The position numbers and the translations under genes are program-made. DNA of 64,000 bases from Streptomyces griseomycini (GTDB lineage: Bacteria; Actinomycetota; Actinomycetes; Streptomycetales; Streptomycetaceae). How positions within the stretch are numbered: the first letter of the stretch is position 1; each line of letters starts with the position of its first letter. Shown here one piece after another: positions 1 through 8,624 of this stretch. The stretch covers positions 310,001 to 374,000 of the forward strand of contig NZ_JACHJI010000001.1 in NCBI RefSeq assembly GCF_014203535.1, given 5' to 3'. Below the pieces are notes generated by a model. The model did not search any database. It had not been told where the DNA came from and worked only from the letters and a program-made list of their open reading frames with translations.

Positions 1-1236
1 CTGCCGGAGGCCCGCTTCACGACCGTGCGGATGGTGGACTGCTCGATACCGCGCCTGGAGGCGGCCCGGCTGCACACCGAGGGCGATCTGCACCTGCCGC
101 GCTGCCGGTTCCCGGGCGGCGTACGGCTCACCGACGCCCGGATCGGCACGGACCTGCTGCTCAACCAGGCGGTCGTGCACCGGGACCGCAGCGGGCGCTC
201 GATCGCCGGGGACGGCATGACGGTCGGCCAGGACCTCCAGGCCGAGATGCTGGAGTCGCACGGCGAGCTGAGTCTGCGCAGCGCGACGATAGGCGTCTCG
301 CTCAGCCTGCGCGGCGCCCGGCTGCTCAACCCGTACACCCGGCTCGCGCTGAACGCCCCGCAGCTGACCGTGGAGCGTTCGCTGTACCTGACCCCGGCGG
401 GCGTCGGCGCCCAGGCGCGGAGCGGGATGACCCCGGCGCGCGGGACGCGGATCCAGCGGTTCGAGTGCCAGGGCGGGGTGCGGCTGGACGACGGCCGGTT
501 CGGGGACGCGGTCGACTTCGAGGGGGCCAGGTTCGCCTTCACCGACGACCAGGAGCTCTCGCTGCGCCGGGTGCAGACGCCGGAGCTGCGCTTCCTCGGG
601 GAGCGGCCGGCCCGCGGCAGGGTGGTGCTGTCGGGGGCGCGGGTGGTCAACCTGATGGACCGGGCGGAGAGCTGGCCCGGCCCGGGCCGGCTGCACATGG
701 GCGGCTTCGCCTACGAGAACCTGGTGCCGCGCGGCCCGTTCCCGCTGGAGCTGCGGCTGCGGTGGGTGGACGCGGCGAGCGCCGAGTACAACCCGGAGCC
801 GTACGAGCGGCTGGCCGCCGTGCTGCGGGCGGGCGGGGAGGACGAGGAGGCCCGCGAGGTGCTGCTCGCCAAGCAGCGCCGCCGCCGCGAGAGCCTGCCG
901 CTCGCGGCCAAGCTGTGGGGCTACGCGCAGGACTGGACGGTCGCCTACGGGTACCGGCCGGGCCGGGCCGCGGTGTGGATGGCGGTGCTGTGGGCGGGCG
1001 GTTCGCTGGCCTTCGCGCACGCGCACCATCCGCCCCTCAAGAGCGGTGAGCACCCCTCGTGGGACCCGGCCCTGTTCGCCCTGGACCTGCTGCTGCCGGT
1101 GATCGACCTGGGGCAGGTGGGCTTCTGGCAGCTGAGCGGCGGCTGGCAGTGGCTGGCGACGGCGTTCGTCCTGCTGGGCTGGATCCTGGCGACGACGGTG
1201 GCGGCGGGGGCCACGCGGACCCTGCGGCGCACCTAG
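1..1236 (+). CDS. Membrane-associated protein with beta-helix-like repeats, 5' partial
   Basis: The frame is open from the first base, so the true start lies upstream; the first internal ATG is at 25. The visible 411 residues begin with about 250 residues of layered short repeats (for example LRGARLLNP, LSGARVVNL and VRLDDGRFG) that look like a right-handed beta-helix or pentapeptide-like stack. A basic helical stretch (KQRRRRES) follows, then two likely membrane segments near nt 976-1035 and 1141-1215, the second close to the C terminus. Similar Streptomyces proteins are often labelled 'membrane-associated oxidoreductase', but I see no cofactor-binding motif, so I do not assert an enzymatic role. 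A cytoplasmic repeat domain tethered to the membrane by its C terminus fits the layout. The stop is followed by about 165 bp before the next start. Confidence 0.75.
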   Translation: MPEARFTTVRMVDCSIPRLEAARLHTEGDLHLPRCRFPGGVRLTDARIGTDLLLNQAVVHRDRSGRSIAGDGMTVGQDLQAEMLESHGELSLRSATIGVSLSLRGARLLNPYTRLALNAPQLTVERSLYLTPAGVGAQARSGMTPARGTRIQRFECQGGVRLDDGRFGDAVDFEGARFAFTDDQELSLRRVQTPELRFLGERPARGRVVLSGARVVNLMDRAESWPGPGRLHMGGFAYENLVPRGPFPLELRLRWVDAASAEYNPEPYERLAAVLRAGGEDEEAREVLLAKQRRRRESLPLAAKLWGYAQDWTVAYGYRPGRAAVWMAVLWAGGSLAFAHAHHPPLKSGEHPSWDPALFALDLLLPVIDLGQVGFWQLSGGWQWLATAFVLLGWILATTVAAGATRTLRRT

Positions 1237-1400
1237 GGAGCGCCGGTGCCAAGCGTGCTGTGACGCGGGGGGCCCGTGGCGCCCCGCGTCCTCGCGCACG
1301 GTGGGGACCGTCGGCTTTTTACCGGTCCTTGACCGGGCCGCGTACAACCTTCCGCGACTTCAGCGTGGACTCTGGCGCGGCTGTGACCTGCGGTCCTTCA

Positions 1401-2453
1401 ATGGTCGGCACCATGGCTCTGCTGCACGGATTCACTCGTACCTCCCGGGGGCGAGGCGGGACGGGTGTCGTACCCGCCGCCACCGTCGTGCTGCCCGCCG
1501 ACGACGACGTGCTCCTCGACGCACCCGACGACGCGCTGGGTCCGGCGCTGGTCGCGGCGGCCGGCGGCGATCACGCGTCCGCCGCCGGCCTGCTCGCCGC
1601 CACCCGGCACCGGGGTGCCTGGGAGCACCGCGACCGCTATGTGCGGCGGCTGGCCGCGTTCGCCCGCTCGCGCCCCGAGTGGCTGGACACCTGGCGCGCC
1701 CTCGCCCCGCGCGACCCCGACGGGCTGCTGGTGGAGGCCCAGCGGGCGGTGGACCGCGCCTGGGACTCACCGGCCCGGACCGAGCTGCTGCGCGAGGTGA
1801 GCCCGCTGATCACCGCCGCCGCGAAGGGGGACGCCCACGATCCGGTGCCGTGGCGGCTCGCCCTGGACCACGCCCGCGGCGCGCGCGCCGGGCACCGGTA
1901 CTTCCAGGAGCTGTGGGAGGCGGCGGTCCGCCGCGCCCCGCACCACTACGGCTGCCATGTGGCGGCCCTGCGCTACCTGTCGTCCTCCTGGCACGGTGCG
2001 CACCGCGAGTGCTTCGACTTCGCGGACCTGGCCGCCCAGGACGCGCCGGACGACTCGCTCACCCAGGCACTGCCGCTGTGGGCGGCGTTCGGCTACCTGA
2101 CCGACGGCTGCGGCCCCGAGGTGCCGCGCGCGCGGCTCGAGGCGGCGGCCGACCGCGCCGCCGCCCTGTCCGCCCGGCTGCCGACGGGCCACTCCTGGCC
2201 GGCCGAGCCGCGCAACCTCCTGACCTACGTCCTGGTCCGCCTCGAACGCTGGCCGGACGCCCTGGAGCAGCTGCGCCTGACCGGCCCGTACGCCACGTCC
2301 TTCCCCTGGGACCGGGACGCGGACGACCCGCTCGGGCGGTTCCTGGAGGTGCGTCAGGGCGTGCGCGCGGCGGTCGCGTCCGGTTCCTCCCCCACGGGTT
2401 CCGGCCATCCACGGAGTGAACGGGGCGGACGGGCCCGCTTCGGCGACCATTAG
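1401..2453 (+). CDS. Unrecognised helical protein, 350 aa
   Basis: I do not recognise this family. The start is placed at ATG 1401 (a second ATG lies at 1413); the frame is open further upstream, but that part overlaps the preceding gene and does not look coding. The protein is Ala/Arg/Leu-rich and predicted mostly helical, with runs such as LLAATRHRGAWEHRDRYVRRLA and later WPDALEQLRLTGPY that resemble TPR-like helical hairpins. There is no signal peptide or membrane segment and no catalytic motif that I can identify. The stop codon TAG (2451-2453) is shared with the putative -10 box of the next gene. A solenoid, protein-binding cytoplasmic role is a guess from composition only. Confidence 0.65.
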   Translation: MVGTMALLHGFTRTSRGRGGTGVVPAATVVLPADDDVLLDAPDDALGPALVAAAGGDHASAAGLLAATRHRGAWEHRDRYVRRLAAFARSRPEWLDTWRALAPRDPDGLLVEAQRAVDRAWDSPARTELLREVSPLITAAAKGDAHDPVPWRLALDHARGARAGHRYFQELWEAAVRRAPHHYGCHVAALRYLSSSWHGAHRECFDFADLAAQDAPDDSLTQALPLWAAFGYLTDGCGPEVPRARLEAAADRAAALSARLPTGHSWPAEPRNLLTYVLVRLERWPDALEQLRLTGPYATSFPWDRDADDPLGRFLEVRQGVRAAVASGSSPTGSGHPRSERGGRARFGDH

Positions 2454-2456
2454 GCT
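2451..2456 (+). promoter_or_regulatory. -10 box TAGGCT of a putative leaderless promoter
   Basis: TAGGCT (TAnnnT) ends 8 nt before the GTG at 2465, so transcription would begin at or next to the start codon. No Shine-Dalgarno sequence lies in the gap. The -35 element is not clear. The box overlaps the stop codon of the preceding gene. Confidence 0.4.
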
Positions 2457-2464
2457 CTTGCGTC

Positions 2465-3205
2465 GTGACCACCGTCCGGCTCCCGCTCTTCCCCCTGAAC
2501 ACAGTCCTGTTCCCCGGGCTCGTGCTCCCCCTCAGCGTCTTCGAGGAGCGCTACCGCGCCATGATGCGCGAGCTGCTGAAGACCCCGGAGGACGAGCCGC
2601 GCCGGTTCGCCGTCGTGGCGATCCGCGACGGCCACGAGGTCGCGCCGAGCGCCCCCGGCATGCCCGACCCGACCGCCGTGCCCGAGCGGGGTCCGGCGGC
2701 CGGCTTCGGCACCGACCCGCTCCGGGCCTTCCACAAGGTGGGCTGTGTGGCCGACGCGGCGACGATCCGGGAGCGGGCCGACGGCACCTTCGAGGTGCTG
2801 GCGACCGGCACGACCCGGGTGCGGCTGCTGTCGGTCGACGCTTCCGGGCCGTACCTGACGGCCGAACTGGAACCGGTGGCCGAGGAACCCGGCGACGAGG
2901 CGGGGACGCTGGCGGAGGGGGTGCTGCGGGCGTTCCGCCAGTACCAGAAGCGGCTGGCGGGGGCCCGGGAGCGGTCGCTGGCGACCGGTGCGGACCTGCC
3001 GGACGAGCCGGGCGTCGTCTCCTACCTGGTCGCCGCCGCGATGATGCTGGACACGCCGACGAAGCAGCGTCTGCTCCAGGCGCCGGACACGGCGTCCCGG
3101 CTCCGCGACGAGCTGAAACTCCTTCGCACGGAGACGGCGGTCATCCGTAGTCTGCCGTCGTTGCCGGCGTCGGAGCTGACGCGCGGGCCGACGAGTCTCA
3201 ACTGA
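2465..3205 (+). CDS. LON substrate-binding-domain protein, 246 aa
   Basis: This is a stand-alone LON N-terminal (PUA-like) domain protein without the AAA+ or protease parts of Lon. The opening RLPLFPLNTVLFPGLVLPL and IFE-like FEERYR segment are hallmarks of the family (Pfam LON_substr_bdg). A second conserved part, FEVLATGTTRVRLL, lies near residues 105-118. Such short proteins are common in actinobacteria; a role in peptide or substrate binding is inferred from the domain, and some homologues act as cereblon-like adaptors in other lineages. GTG 2465 is chosen because the family start aligns there, and a TAGGCT -10 box 8 nt upstream suggests a leaderless message. It is followed after 28 bp by the YbaK-type gene and may be co-transcribed with it. 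Confidence 0.85.
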   Translation: MTTVRLPLFPLNTVLFPGLVLPLSVFEERYRAMMRELLKTPEDEPRRFAVVAIRDGHEVAPSAPGMPDPTAVPERGPAAGFGTDPLRAFHKVGCVADAATIRERADGTFEVLATGTTRVRLLSVDASGPYLTAELEPVAEEPGDEAGTLAEGVLRAFRQYQKRLAGARERSLATGADLPDEPGVVSYLVAAAMMLDTPTKQRLLQAPDTASRLRDELKLLRTETAVIRSLPSLPASELTRGPTSLN

Positions 3206-3233
3206 CGCACGACTGTCTGGGGTACGGGCCGGG

Positions 3234-3743
3234 ATGGCGAAGAAGTCCAAGAAGAAGCAGCAGCAGCAGCCGGGGGGCACCCCTGCGACGGTGGCCCTCA
3301 CCGCGGCCGGGGTGCCGTTCACGGTCCGCTCCTACGACCACGACCCCTCCCACCCGTCCTACGGCGAGGAGGCCGCCGAGGCGATGGGCGTGCCGCCGGA
3401 CCGCGTCTTCAAGACGCTGGTGGCGGACGTCGACGGCGCACTGACGGTGGCGGTGGTCCCGGTGGCCGGCCAGCTGGACCTGAAGGCGCTCGCGGCGGCG
3501 GTCGGCGGCAAGCGGGCCGTGATGGCCGACCCCGCGCTGGCGGAACGCACCACGGGTTACGTCCGCGGCGGCATCTCGCCGCTGGGCCAGCGCAAGAGGC
3601 TGCCGACGGTCCTGGACGAGTCGGCCGCCCTGCACGACACGATCTGCGTCTCGGCCGGCCGCCGCGGCCTGGAGGTCGAGCTCTCCCCCGACGACCTGAC
3701 CGCGCTGACCTCGGCGACCCTGGCCCCGATCGGACGTGCCTAG
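3234..3743 (+). CDS. ybaK: YbaK/EbsC-type aminoacyl-tRNA deacylase, 169 aa
   Basis: This is a trans-editing enzyme of the YbaK/ProX superfamily, expected to hydrolyse Cys-tRNA(Pro) made in error by ProRS. After a Lys/Gln-rich N-terminal tail (KKSKKKQQQQ) the fold begins at about residue 18. The conserved DRVFKTLVADVDG segment carries the family Lys (near residue 60), and the GYVRGGISPLGQRKRLPT segment carries the GGISPLG signature that shapes the editing pocket. Length is typical for a single-domain YbaK. ATG 3234 follows the LON-domain gene by 28 bp. Two small hairpins lie directly after the stop, so the transcript probably ends there. Assignment to the YbaK subgroup rather than ProX is from the GxxxPxG motif and is fairly secure. 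Confidence 0.9.
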   Translation: MAKKSKKKQQQQPGGTPATVALTAAGVPFTVRSYDHDPSHPSYGEEAAEAMGVPPDRVFKTLVADVDGALTVAVVPVAGQLDLKALAAAVGGKRAVMADPALAERTTGYVRGGISPLGQRKRLPTVLDESAALHDTICVSAGRRGLEVELSPDDLTALTSATLAPIGRA

Positions 3744-3759
3744 TCCCTCGACGGGACCT

Positions 3760-3782
3760 CCTTCCTCGGCTGACGAGGAAGG
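3760..3782 (+). terminator. Hairpin terminator after the YbaK-type gene
   Basis: A perfect 9-bp stem (CCTTCCTCG / CGAGGAAGG) with a 5-nt loop begins 17 nt after the ybaK stop. A smaller 5-bp hairpin (GTCCC/GGGAC, 3743-3757) precedes it. There is no U-tract, as is common in Streptomyces. It lies between convergent genes. Confidence 0.6.
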
Positions 3783-4121
3783 CCATGCCGAAGAGGACCC
3801 GCACACGCAGGTGGCGCACGAGGAAGGGCCGGGCGAACCACGGACGGCGCCCGGCGTGGCCCGCCGTCCACCGGGGCCGTGCACCGGAGCCGTGGCCCGC
3901 TGCCCGCCGGCTCCGGGGCCGGCGCCAGGGTCTTCCGTTCGGATCGGGCCGGATCGGGGAGCGGGGTCCGGTGCCGTGCGTCGCGAGGCGGAGGAGGCCG
4001 GCAGGGCGGAGCCCTGCCGGCCGACGACGACGCGGCGGTGGAGGTCCCTCCCGCGCGGGCGAAACCGAGCGTGGGAGTGGTGCCGGGGCCCGCGAGCCCG
4101 GCATGACCCGAACGAGAGGCC
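3783..4121. other. Non-coding stretch between convergent genes
   Basis: About 340 bp of GC-rich sequence between the ybaK terminator and the stop of the DUF2567 gene. Open frames cross it on the plus strand, but they are Arg/Pro/Gly-rich, lack a ribosome-binding site and show no codon bias, so I call no gene here. Confidence 0.5.
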
Positions 4122-4847
4122 CTAGGAGCCCGACGCCGCCCCGTGCGGTCCCTGCGGGACGTACGGGTCCGGCGGCGGGAAGTGGTCCGGGTCGCGGGGG
4201 CCGAACAGGGCGGTCAGCCCCAGGTGCAGGACCAGCGCCGCGAACGGCCACGCCAGCAGCGCGCCCTTGGCGTTCAGCTTCAGCGGCGCGTCGAAGGTGA
4301 CCCCCTTGCCCGCGCTCCTCGCCTGGGCGACCACGTCCTGCGCGGGACCGAGCCACACGCCGATCCGCCAGGCCAGCAACGATCCGAGCAGGCCTCCGAC
4401 CGCCAGCGCCACCACCAGCGGCACGCCCCCGCGCCGCCGCACGAGGAACACGGCGAGCGCGCTCACCACGCCGAAGCCCAGCGCCAGGAGGGAGAACGTC
4501 CCGTCCACCCCGACGGCCTGCTCGCCCTCGGTGTCCTTGAGGTAGACGACCCAGTTGCCGCTCACCACGTCGCCCACGAGCGGCACGCGCGGCGCCAGCC
4601 ACCACCACAGCACCCCGAGGAGCACCCCGCCGAGCGCCACCGCCACCGCGGTCACGGCGGCCTCCCGCATCTCCGTCTTCATCCCGGGGCCGTCCTGTTC
4701 GTACCACCGGCCGTGCCGTGGGTACTCGGCGTGCCCGGTCTTCCTCTGCGGGTCCGGGGCGGCCGCGTGCCCGTCGGACGGCGGCTGCCACGCGTCCCGC
4801 GCGGAATGTTCGTGCGGAGGCGGTGGTGGTGTCAGAGGTGCGCTCAC
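4122..4847 (-). CDS. DUF2567-like four-helix membrane protein, 241 aa
   Basis: This is an integral membrane protein of unknown function, most like the actinobacterial DUF2567 family. The first ~60 residues are Pro/His-rich and disordered. Four hydrophobic segments follow: AAVTAVAVALGGVLLGVLWW, FSLLALGFGVVSALAVFLV, a VVALAVGGLLGSLLAW segment and LLAWPFAALVLHLGLTALF. Between helices 1 and 2 lies an extracytoplasmic loop (VSGNWVVYLKDTEGEQAV). The C-terminal tail is short and Pro-rich. The start is GTG 4847, preceded by a weak AGGG; an internal ATG at the beginning of the hydrophobic part (MKTEMREAA) is an alternative. It lies 34 bp downstream of the ABC permease on the same strand, so it may be the last gene of that transcript. 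Confidence 0.75.
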   Translation of the reverse strand: MSAPLTPPPPPHEHSARDAWQPPSDGHAAAPDPQRKTGHAEYPRHGRWYEQDGPGMKTEMREAAVTAVAVALGGVLLGVLWWWLAPRVPLVGDVVSGNWVVYLKDTEGEQAVGVDGTFSLLALGFGVVSALAVFLVRRRGGVPLVVALAVGGLLGSLLAWRIGVWLGPAQDVVAQARSAGKGVTFDAPLKLNAKGALLAWPFAALVLHLGLTALFGPRDPDHFPPPDPYVPQGPHGAASGS

Positions 4848-4881
4848 CCTGCCATCGTGCCAGGCCCGGCTGTGCGGCGCG

Positions 4882-5793
4882 TCACCGGACGGCGGCCCTG
4901 CGGTACGCCCAGGTCGCCACCGCCAGCGAGATCACGCCGACGCCTCCGCACACGGCGAGGTCGCCGAGCACGTGCGCCCAGGCGGGGTGCGGACCGAAGG
5001 TCCGTGCGAAGGCCTCGACGCCGTACGTCGACGGCAGCAGGTCCCGCGCCAGGCGCACCGCCTCCGGCATCCGCTCCGCCGGCAGCACGCCCAGCAGCAG
5101 CGCCGCCGACATGCCCAGCTGCCCGAGCAGCGTGGCCAGCTCCGGCCGCGGCGCGAGCAGGCCCAGCGCCGCGCCCAGCCCCGCGAGGGCCGCGCCCGCC
5201 AGCGGGATCACGGCGGCGAGCACCCACAGGTGGGCCAGGGGCAGCCCGAACAGGACGCACCCGAAGACGGCGGTCACGACGGTCCCCGGCACGGTGAAGG
5301 ACGCGTACGCGCCGGCCGCGCCCAGCACCACCGCCGCCGGCGGCACGGGAAGGGTGGCGTAGTGGTCGAGGCCGCCGCTGGCCCGCAGCTGCCCGAAGTA
5401 CTGCGCGAGGAGGTTCAGCGCCACGAAGGCCACGACCAGCACCGACGAACCGGCGACCACGGCCTGCGCCTCGCCGCCGCCGTCCACGACCCCGCGCATC
5501 AGGATCATGATCCCGATCGACTGGAAGGTCGCCACGAACAGCAGCGGTATCCTCGCCACCCGCGCCCGGGACAGCTGCGCCCGGTACACGGCCGCCAGCG
5601 ACGGCCACAGCCGCGCCCGGGGACCGAGCTCGGCCGGTCTCGGTGCGGCCTCCTCCGCGGCCAGGGCGCCGCCCGGCAGGACATCGGCGGGTACGACACT
5701 CACGTCGTGCTGCTCCCCTTCGTTCGGAGGTCCGCCCGGATCCGCTCCGGTGGTCGCCCTGTTCCGTACGGATGACGCGGCCCGGGTGCTCAT
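4882..5793 (-). CDS. ABC-2 type transporter permease, 303 aa
   Basis: This is the membrane half of an ABC-2 exporter whose ATPase is the next gene upstream. After a disordered N-terminal region of about 70 residues, the RAQLSRARVARIPLLF segment leads into six hydrophobic segments, including GIMILMRGVVD, SVLVVAFVALNLLAQYF, AAVVLGAAGAYASF, LWVLAAVIPLAGAALAGLGAA, LGMSAALLLGVLP and a final VCGGVGVISLAVATW. The start is ATG 5793, whose ATG overlaps the ATPase TGA in an ATGA arrangement, which implies translational coupling. The substrate is not evident; related actinobacterial pairs are annotated as drug or lipid exporters. The segment LPAERMPEAVRLARDLLPSTYGVEAF near the C terminus matches the ABC2_membrane signature region. 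Confidence 0.88.
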   Translation of the reverse strand: MSTRAASSVRNRATTGADPGGPPNEGEQHDVSVVPADVLPGGALAAEEAAPRPAELGPRARLWPSLAAVYRAQLSRARVARIPLLFVATFQSIGIMILMRGVVDGGGEAQAVVAGSSVLVVAFVALNLLAQYFGQLRASGGLDHYATLPVPPAAVVLGAAGAYASFTVPGTVVTAVFGCVLFGLPLAHLWVLAAVIPLAGAALAGLGAALGLLAPRPELATLLGQLGMSAALLLGVLPAERMPEAVRLARDLLPSTYGVEAFARTFGPHPAWAHVLGDLAVCGGVGVISLAVATWAYRRAAVR

Positions 5794-6809
5794 GCCTTCA
5801 CCAGCCCCTGCCGCACGGCGCCGCCCAGCGCCAGGTACACGTCCTCCAGGCTGGGGGTGGCCAGCGTGAAGTCGTCCAGGGCGGCGAAGGCGGCCCCGCC
5901 GGTGACGGTGGCGACGACCGTACGGGCCTCCTCGGGCGCCAGCCGCAGGGTCCAGCGGCGGCCCGACTCGGCGACCCGGTCCCGCAGCGCGGCGACCTCG
6001 GGAACGTGCAGCGGCGGCGCCTCGCGCCACACCAGCTCGACCCGGACCTCGCCCGCGACCTGCTCCTTCAGCCCGGCCGGGCTGTCGCAGGCGATGACCC
6101 GGCCCCGGTCCAGGACGGCGACCCGGTCGAGGACGGTCTCGGCCTCGATGACGTTGTGGGTGACCAGCAGCACGGTCGTGCCGCGCTCGGCCCGGCGCCG
6201 GTCGACGGCGGACCACACCGCGCGCCGCGCCACCGGGTCCATGCCGGTGGTGGGCTCGTCCAGCACGAGCAGGGGCCGCTCCCCCACCAGCGCGGCGGCG
6301 AAGCAGGCCAGCCGCCGCTGGCCGCCGGACAGCTTCCGCAGGGGGCGCCCGGCGATCGGGGTGAGCCCCAGCTCCTCCAGGACGGCGTCCCGGTCCGCCC
6401 GCGCCTGCCGTACGTCGAGGCCGCGCAGCCGGCCGGTGGTCTCGGCGGCGAGGGACACGGTCAGTTCGTCGAGGGCGGTGGACTCCTGTCCGAGGTAGGC
6501 GAGGATGCGTGAGGCCCGCTCGGGGTGGCGCACGATGTCGTGGCCGAGGATCTCCACACTGCCGTGGTCGGGCCGCATCAGCCCGGTCAGCTGGCGTACG
6601 AGGGTGGACTTGCCGGCCCCGTTCGGCCCGAGCAGTCCGAAGATCTCACCGCGCCGGATGTCGAGCCGTACGTCGTCGGTGGCCCTGACCTCGGGCGTCG
6701 CGGGAACCCCGCGCCGGCCGCGGACCGCCGGATAGGTCTTGGTCAGCCCGCGCACCGCGCACACGACGTCACCACCGTGCCGGAATGCCTGTGCCGCGCG
6801 CGTACTCAC
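5790..6809 (-). CDS. ABC transporter ATP-binding protein, 339 aa
   Basis: This is the ATPase subunit that energises the overlapping ABC-2 permease. Walker A is GPNGAGKST (about residue 61), the Q-loop is at LAYLGQES, the signature is KLSGGQRR, Walker B is LLVLDEPTTGMDP, and the switch His is in LLVTHNV. The region after the nucleotide-binding domain (last ~100 residues) is an accessory C-terminal domain like that of DrrA-type drug exporters. The GTG start at 6809 has no Shine-Dalgarno sequence, but a TAGGCT box lies 8 nt upstream, so the message may be leaderless. It is first in a probable three-gene transcript with the permease and the DUF2567-like protein. Confidence 0.92.
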   Translation of the reverse strand: MSTRAAQAFRHGGDVVCAVRGLTKTYPAVRGRRGVPATPEVRATDDVRLDIRRGEIFGLLGPNGAGKSTLVRQLTGLMRPDHGSVEILGHDIVRHPERASRILAYLGQESTALDELTVSLAAETTGRLRGLDVRQARADRDAVLEELGLTPIAGRPLRKLSGGQRRLACFAAALVGERPLLVLDEPTTGMDPVARRAVWSAVDRRRAERGTTVLLVTHNVIEAETVLDRVAVLDRGRVIACDSPAGLKEQVAGEVRVELVWREAPPLHVPEVAALRDRVAESGRRWTLRLAPEEARTVVATVTGGAAFAALDDFTLATPSLEDVYLALGGAVRQGLVKA

Positions 6810-6817
6810 AAGGGACG

Positions 6818-6823
6818 AGCCTA
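6818..6823 (-). promoter_or_regulatory. -10 box TAGGCT of the ABC operon (putative leaderless)
   Basis: On the minus strand TAGGCT ends 8 nt before GTG 6809, so the transcript would start at the start codon. There is no ribosome-binding site in the gap. Confidence 0.4.
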
Positions 6824-6987
6824 CGGGGTCGGCCGCCCGGGTCCGCTTCCGGGTCGGCCGGGTGCCGCACGTCCACCGGTACGCCGTGGACCCGCGGCAG
6901 GACCGGTCGGCCCCGGCGCCCCGGCACGGACCCGGCGTCAGGGCGCCCCTCGCGCCCCCGGACGACCGGCCCGGCCCGTCTCCCGCC

Positions 6988-8196
6988 TCACTCGCCGGAG
7001 ACGGCCCGTTCCGTGCCCGTGCGGACGTCGACCTCCCGCCAGAAGCCCGCCCGGATGGCGTACCGGTCGCGCTCGTCGATCTGGTCGTCCTTGTGGGCGA
7101 GCAGCCCGAAGCGGGCCGCGTAGCGCAGCAGTTCGCCGTCGATGCGGTGCGGGATGCGGGGGTACATGGCGGACAGCTTCTGGATGTGGCACTGGTCGCC
7201 GAGCCGCTCCACCCAGCGCCGGGCGAAGACCTGCCCCACCTCGAAGGGGTCGCCGCCGACGGTGGTGATGTCCTCCTCGCGGTCGGCCCACCGCTGCTCG
7301 GCCGTGGTCAGCTGGGCGAGCGTCGGCATGGAGGCGGCCTCGGCCGGCTCGGCGACGGGCCGGTCGACCCAGCCCTTGTCGGAGGACCAGCGCAGGGTGG
7401 CCGACGCCGGCTGCGGGGGGTGCTGGACGCCGGGGCCGCGCAGGGCGGCCAGGTCCTTGGGGGTGGGCACGCCCTTGACCGCGGGCGTCCGTTCCGCGCT
7501 GCCGTTCCGCGCGCCGGCGGCCGGGTGCTGCGGCTCCTGCGCGGTCCGCTCGGCCGCCGCGGTGAGCGCGGACTCCGGCAGCGGGGCGGAGAGGATCGCG
7601 GCGATCTCGGGTCGCGCCGCGGGCGGCGGGGTGCACACCCCGGTGGACTCCTTGGCCCGTACGGCCCGGGTGATCCACGCGCGGTCCAGCACCCGGCGCT
7701 CGTCGGCCTCGGCGACCAGGTCCTCGGACTGGTTGTAGTCGCCGTCGGCGGCCTGCACGGCCCACAGGTGGACGGCGACGCCGTGCTCCTTGGCGGCCAT
7801 CATGCCGGGCAGCAGGTCGCCGTCACCGGTGACCAGGACGATGTCGGAGCAGGCCCGGTTGCGGGCCAGCTCGGTGAGCTCGGCGTGCATCGCGGCGTCG
7901 ACACCCTTCTGCGCCCAGCGGCCGTCGCTGCGGGTCAGCGCCCCGAGCCGGACGGTGACCCGGGGCATCACGCGCAGCCTGCGGTGCTCGGGCTGCGGGA
8001 CGCGGTCGGGGGCGCCGTCGAACCAGTAGATGCGCAACAGGGGCTGCCGCGTGTCGGACTCGGCGCGTTCGCGCAGTCCCTGGATGAGGGCCGCGTGGTC
8101 GACGGTGATGCGGGACCGTGAGGGCTCCCCGGCGAGGAGACTGGCGGCGGCCCCCAGCAGATACCCGGCGTCCACCAGGACGATGCAGCGGTCCAC
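6988..8196 (-). CDS. NYN-domain (PIN-like) putative ribonuclease, 402 aa
   Basis: The N-terminal ~160 residues form a NYN/DUF88 domain, a PIN-like nuclease fold. The acidic residues expected to bind metal are visible: Asp in CIVLVDAGYLLG, Asp in WAQKGVDAAM, and the DGD of VLVTGDGDLLPGM. A linker of about 110 residues rich in Pro/Ala follows, then a second conserved helical region (PFEVGQVFARRWVERLG ... MYPRIPHRIDGELLRYAARFGLL) that resembles an OST-HTH or winged-helix RNA-binding part. Cleavage of RNA is inferred from the fold. GTG 8196 is chosen because AGAGG lies 9 nt upstream; GTG 8205 is in frame but abuts that AGAGG. It is monocistronic and divergent from the small basic protein. Confidence 0.82.
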   Translation of the reverse strand: MDRCIVLVDAGYLLGAAASLLAGEPSRSRITVDHAALIQGLRERAESDTRQPLLRIYWFDGAPDRVPQPEHRRLRVMPRVTVRLGALTRSDGRWAQKGVDAAMHAELTELARNRACSDIVLVTGDGDLLPGMMAAKEHGVAVHLWAVQAADGDYNQSEDLVAEADERRVLDRAWITRAVRAKESTGVCTPPPAARPEIAAILSAPLPESALTAAAERTAQEPQHPAAGARNGSAERTPAVKGVPTPKDLAALRGPGVQHPPQPASATLRWSSDKGWVDRPVAEPAEAASMPTLAQLTTAEQRWADREEDITTVGGDPFEVGQVFARRWVERLGDQCHIQKLSAMYPRIPHRIDGELLRYAARFGLLAHKDDQIDERDRYAIRAGFWREVDVRTGTERAVSGE

Positions 8197-8418
8197 GCGA
8201 TCCACCCTCTTTCCGGGAGGTTTGCTTCGGGCTTGCTTCGAGTCTGCCCGACCACGCCGGGGTTAACGGCTCGAACTCGATCTTCGGCGTGGCGTTTCCA
8301 CACTTCTTCCTCCGATCACCCCGATCACACACGGTAATTGTCCGGCATGCGCCTGTTGTCGGGCTATGTGAATCTGGTTCCGGCCCTGGCCCCTAGATCC
8401 CCCACAGGAGGCATCACC

Positions 8419-8586
8419 ATGGCCAAGAACAAGAACCGTGACCGGAAGCAGCCGCAGGCCGAGCGCGCCCGCCGGGCGGCACAGCCGGCCGCGATGGAGA
8501 CGCCGGACGAGCAGCGCACCACGGAGGTCGTGCCCGGCGAGGTCGGGCGCGGCAAGGGCCGGCAGAAGCGCTTCGGCCACAACTGA
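8419..8586 (+). CDS. Small basic hypothetical protein, 55 aa
   Basis: A short Lys/Arg/Gln-rich protein starting MAKNKNRDRKQPQ and ending KGRQKRFGHN. The start is decided by a perfect AGGAGG at 8406-8411, 7 nt before ATG 8419; the open frame extends to 8338 but that part lacks a ribosome-binding site. There are no membrane segments or Cys residues. Its composition suggests a disordered nucleic-acid-binding or ribosome-associated peptide, but no function is known to me. It is followed by a strong bidirectional hairpin and then by the end of dnaE, so it is a single-gene unit. The strong ribosome-binding site argues for efficient translation. Confidence 0.75.
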   Translation: MAKNKNRDRKQPQAERARRAAQPAAMETPDEQRTTEVVPGEVGRGKGRQKRFGHN

Positions 8587-8624
8587 CACCTTCATAAAGG
8601 GTTGTTGAGACCCAGGCACACGAA

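Noticed and set aside
3785..4300. Plus-strand open frame of 171 codons after the YbaK-type gene
   Set aside because: It is Arg/Gly/Pro-rich without a ribosome-binding site, overlaps the end of the minus-strand DUF2567 gene, and begins inside a hairpin.
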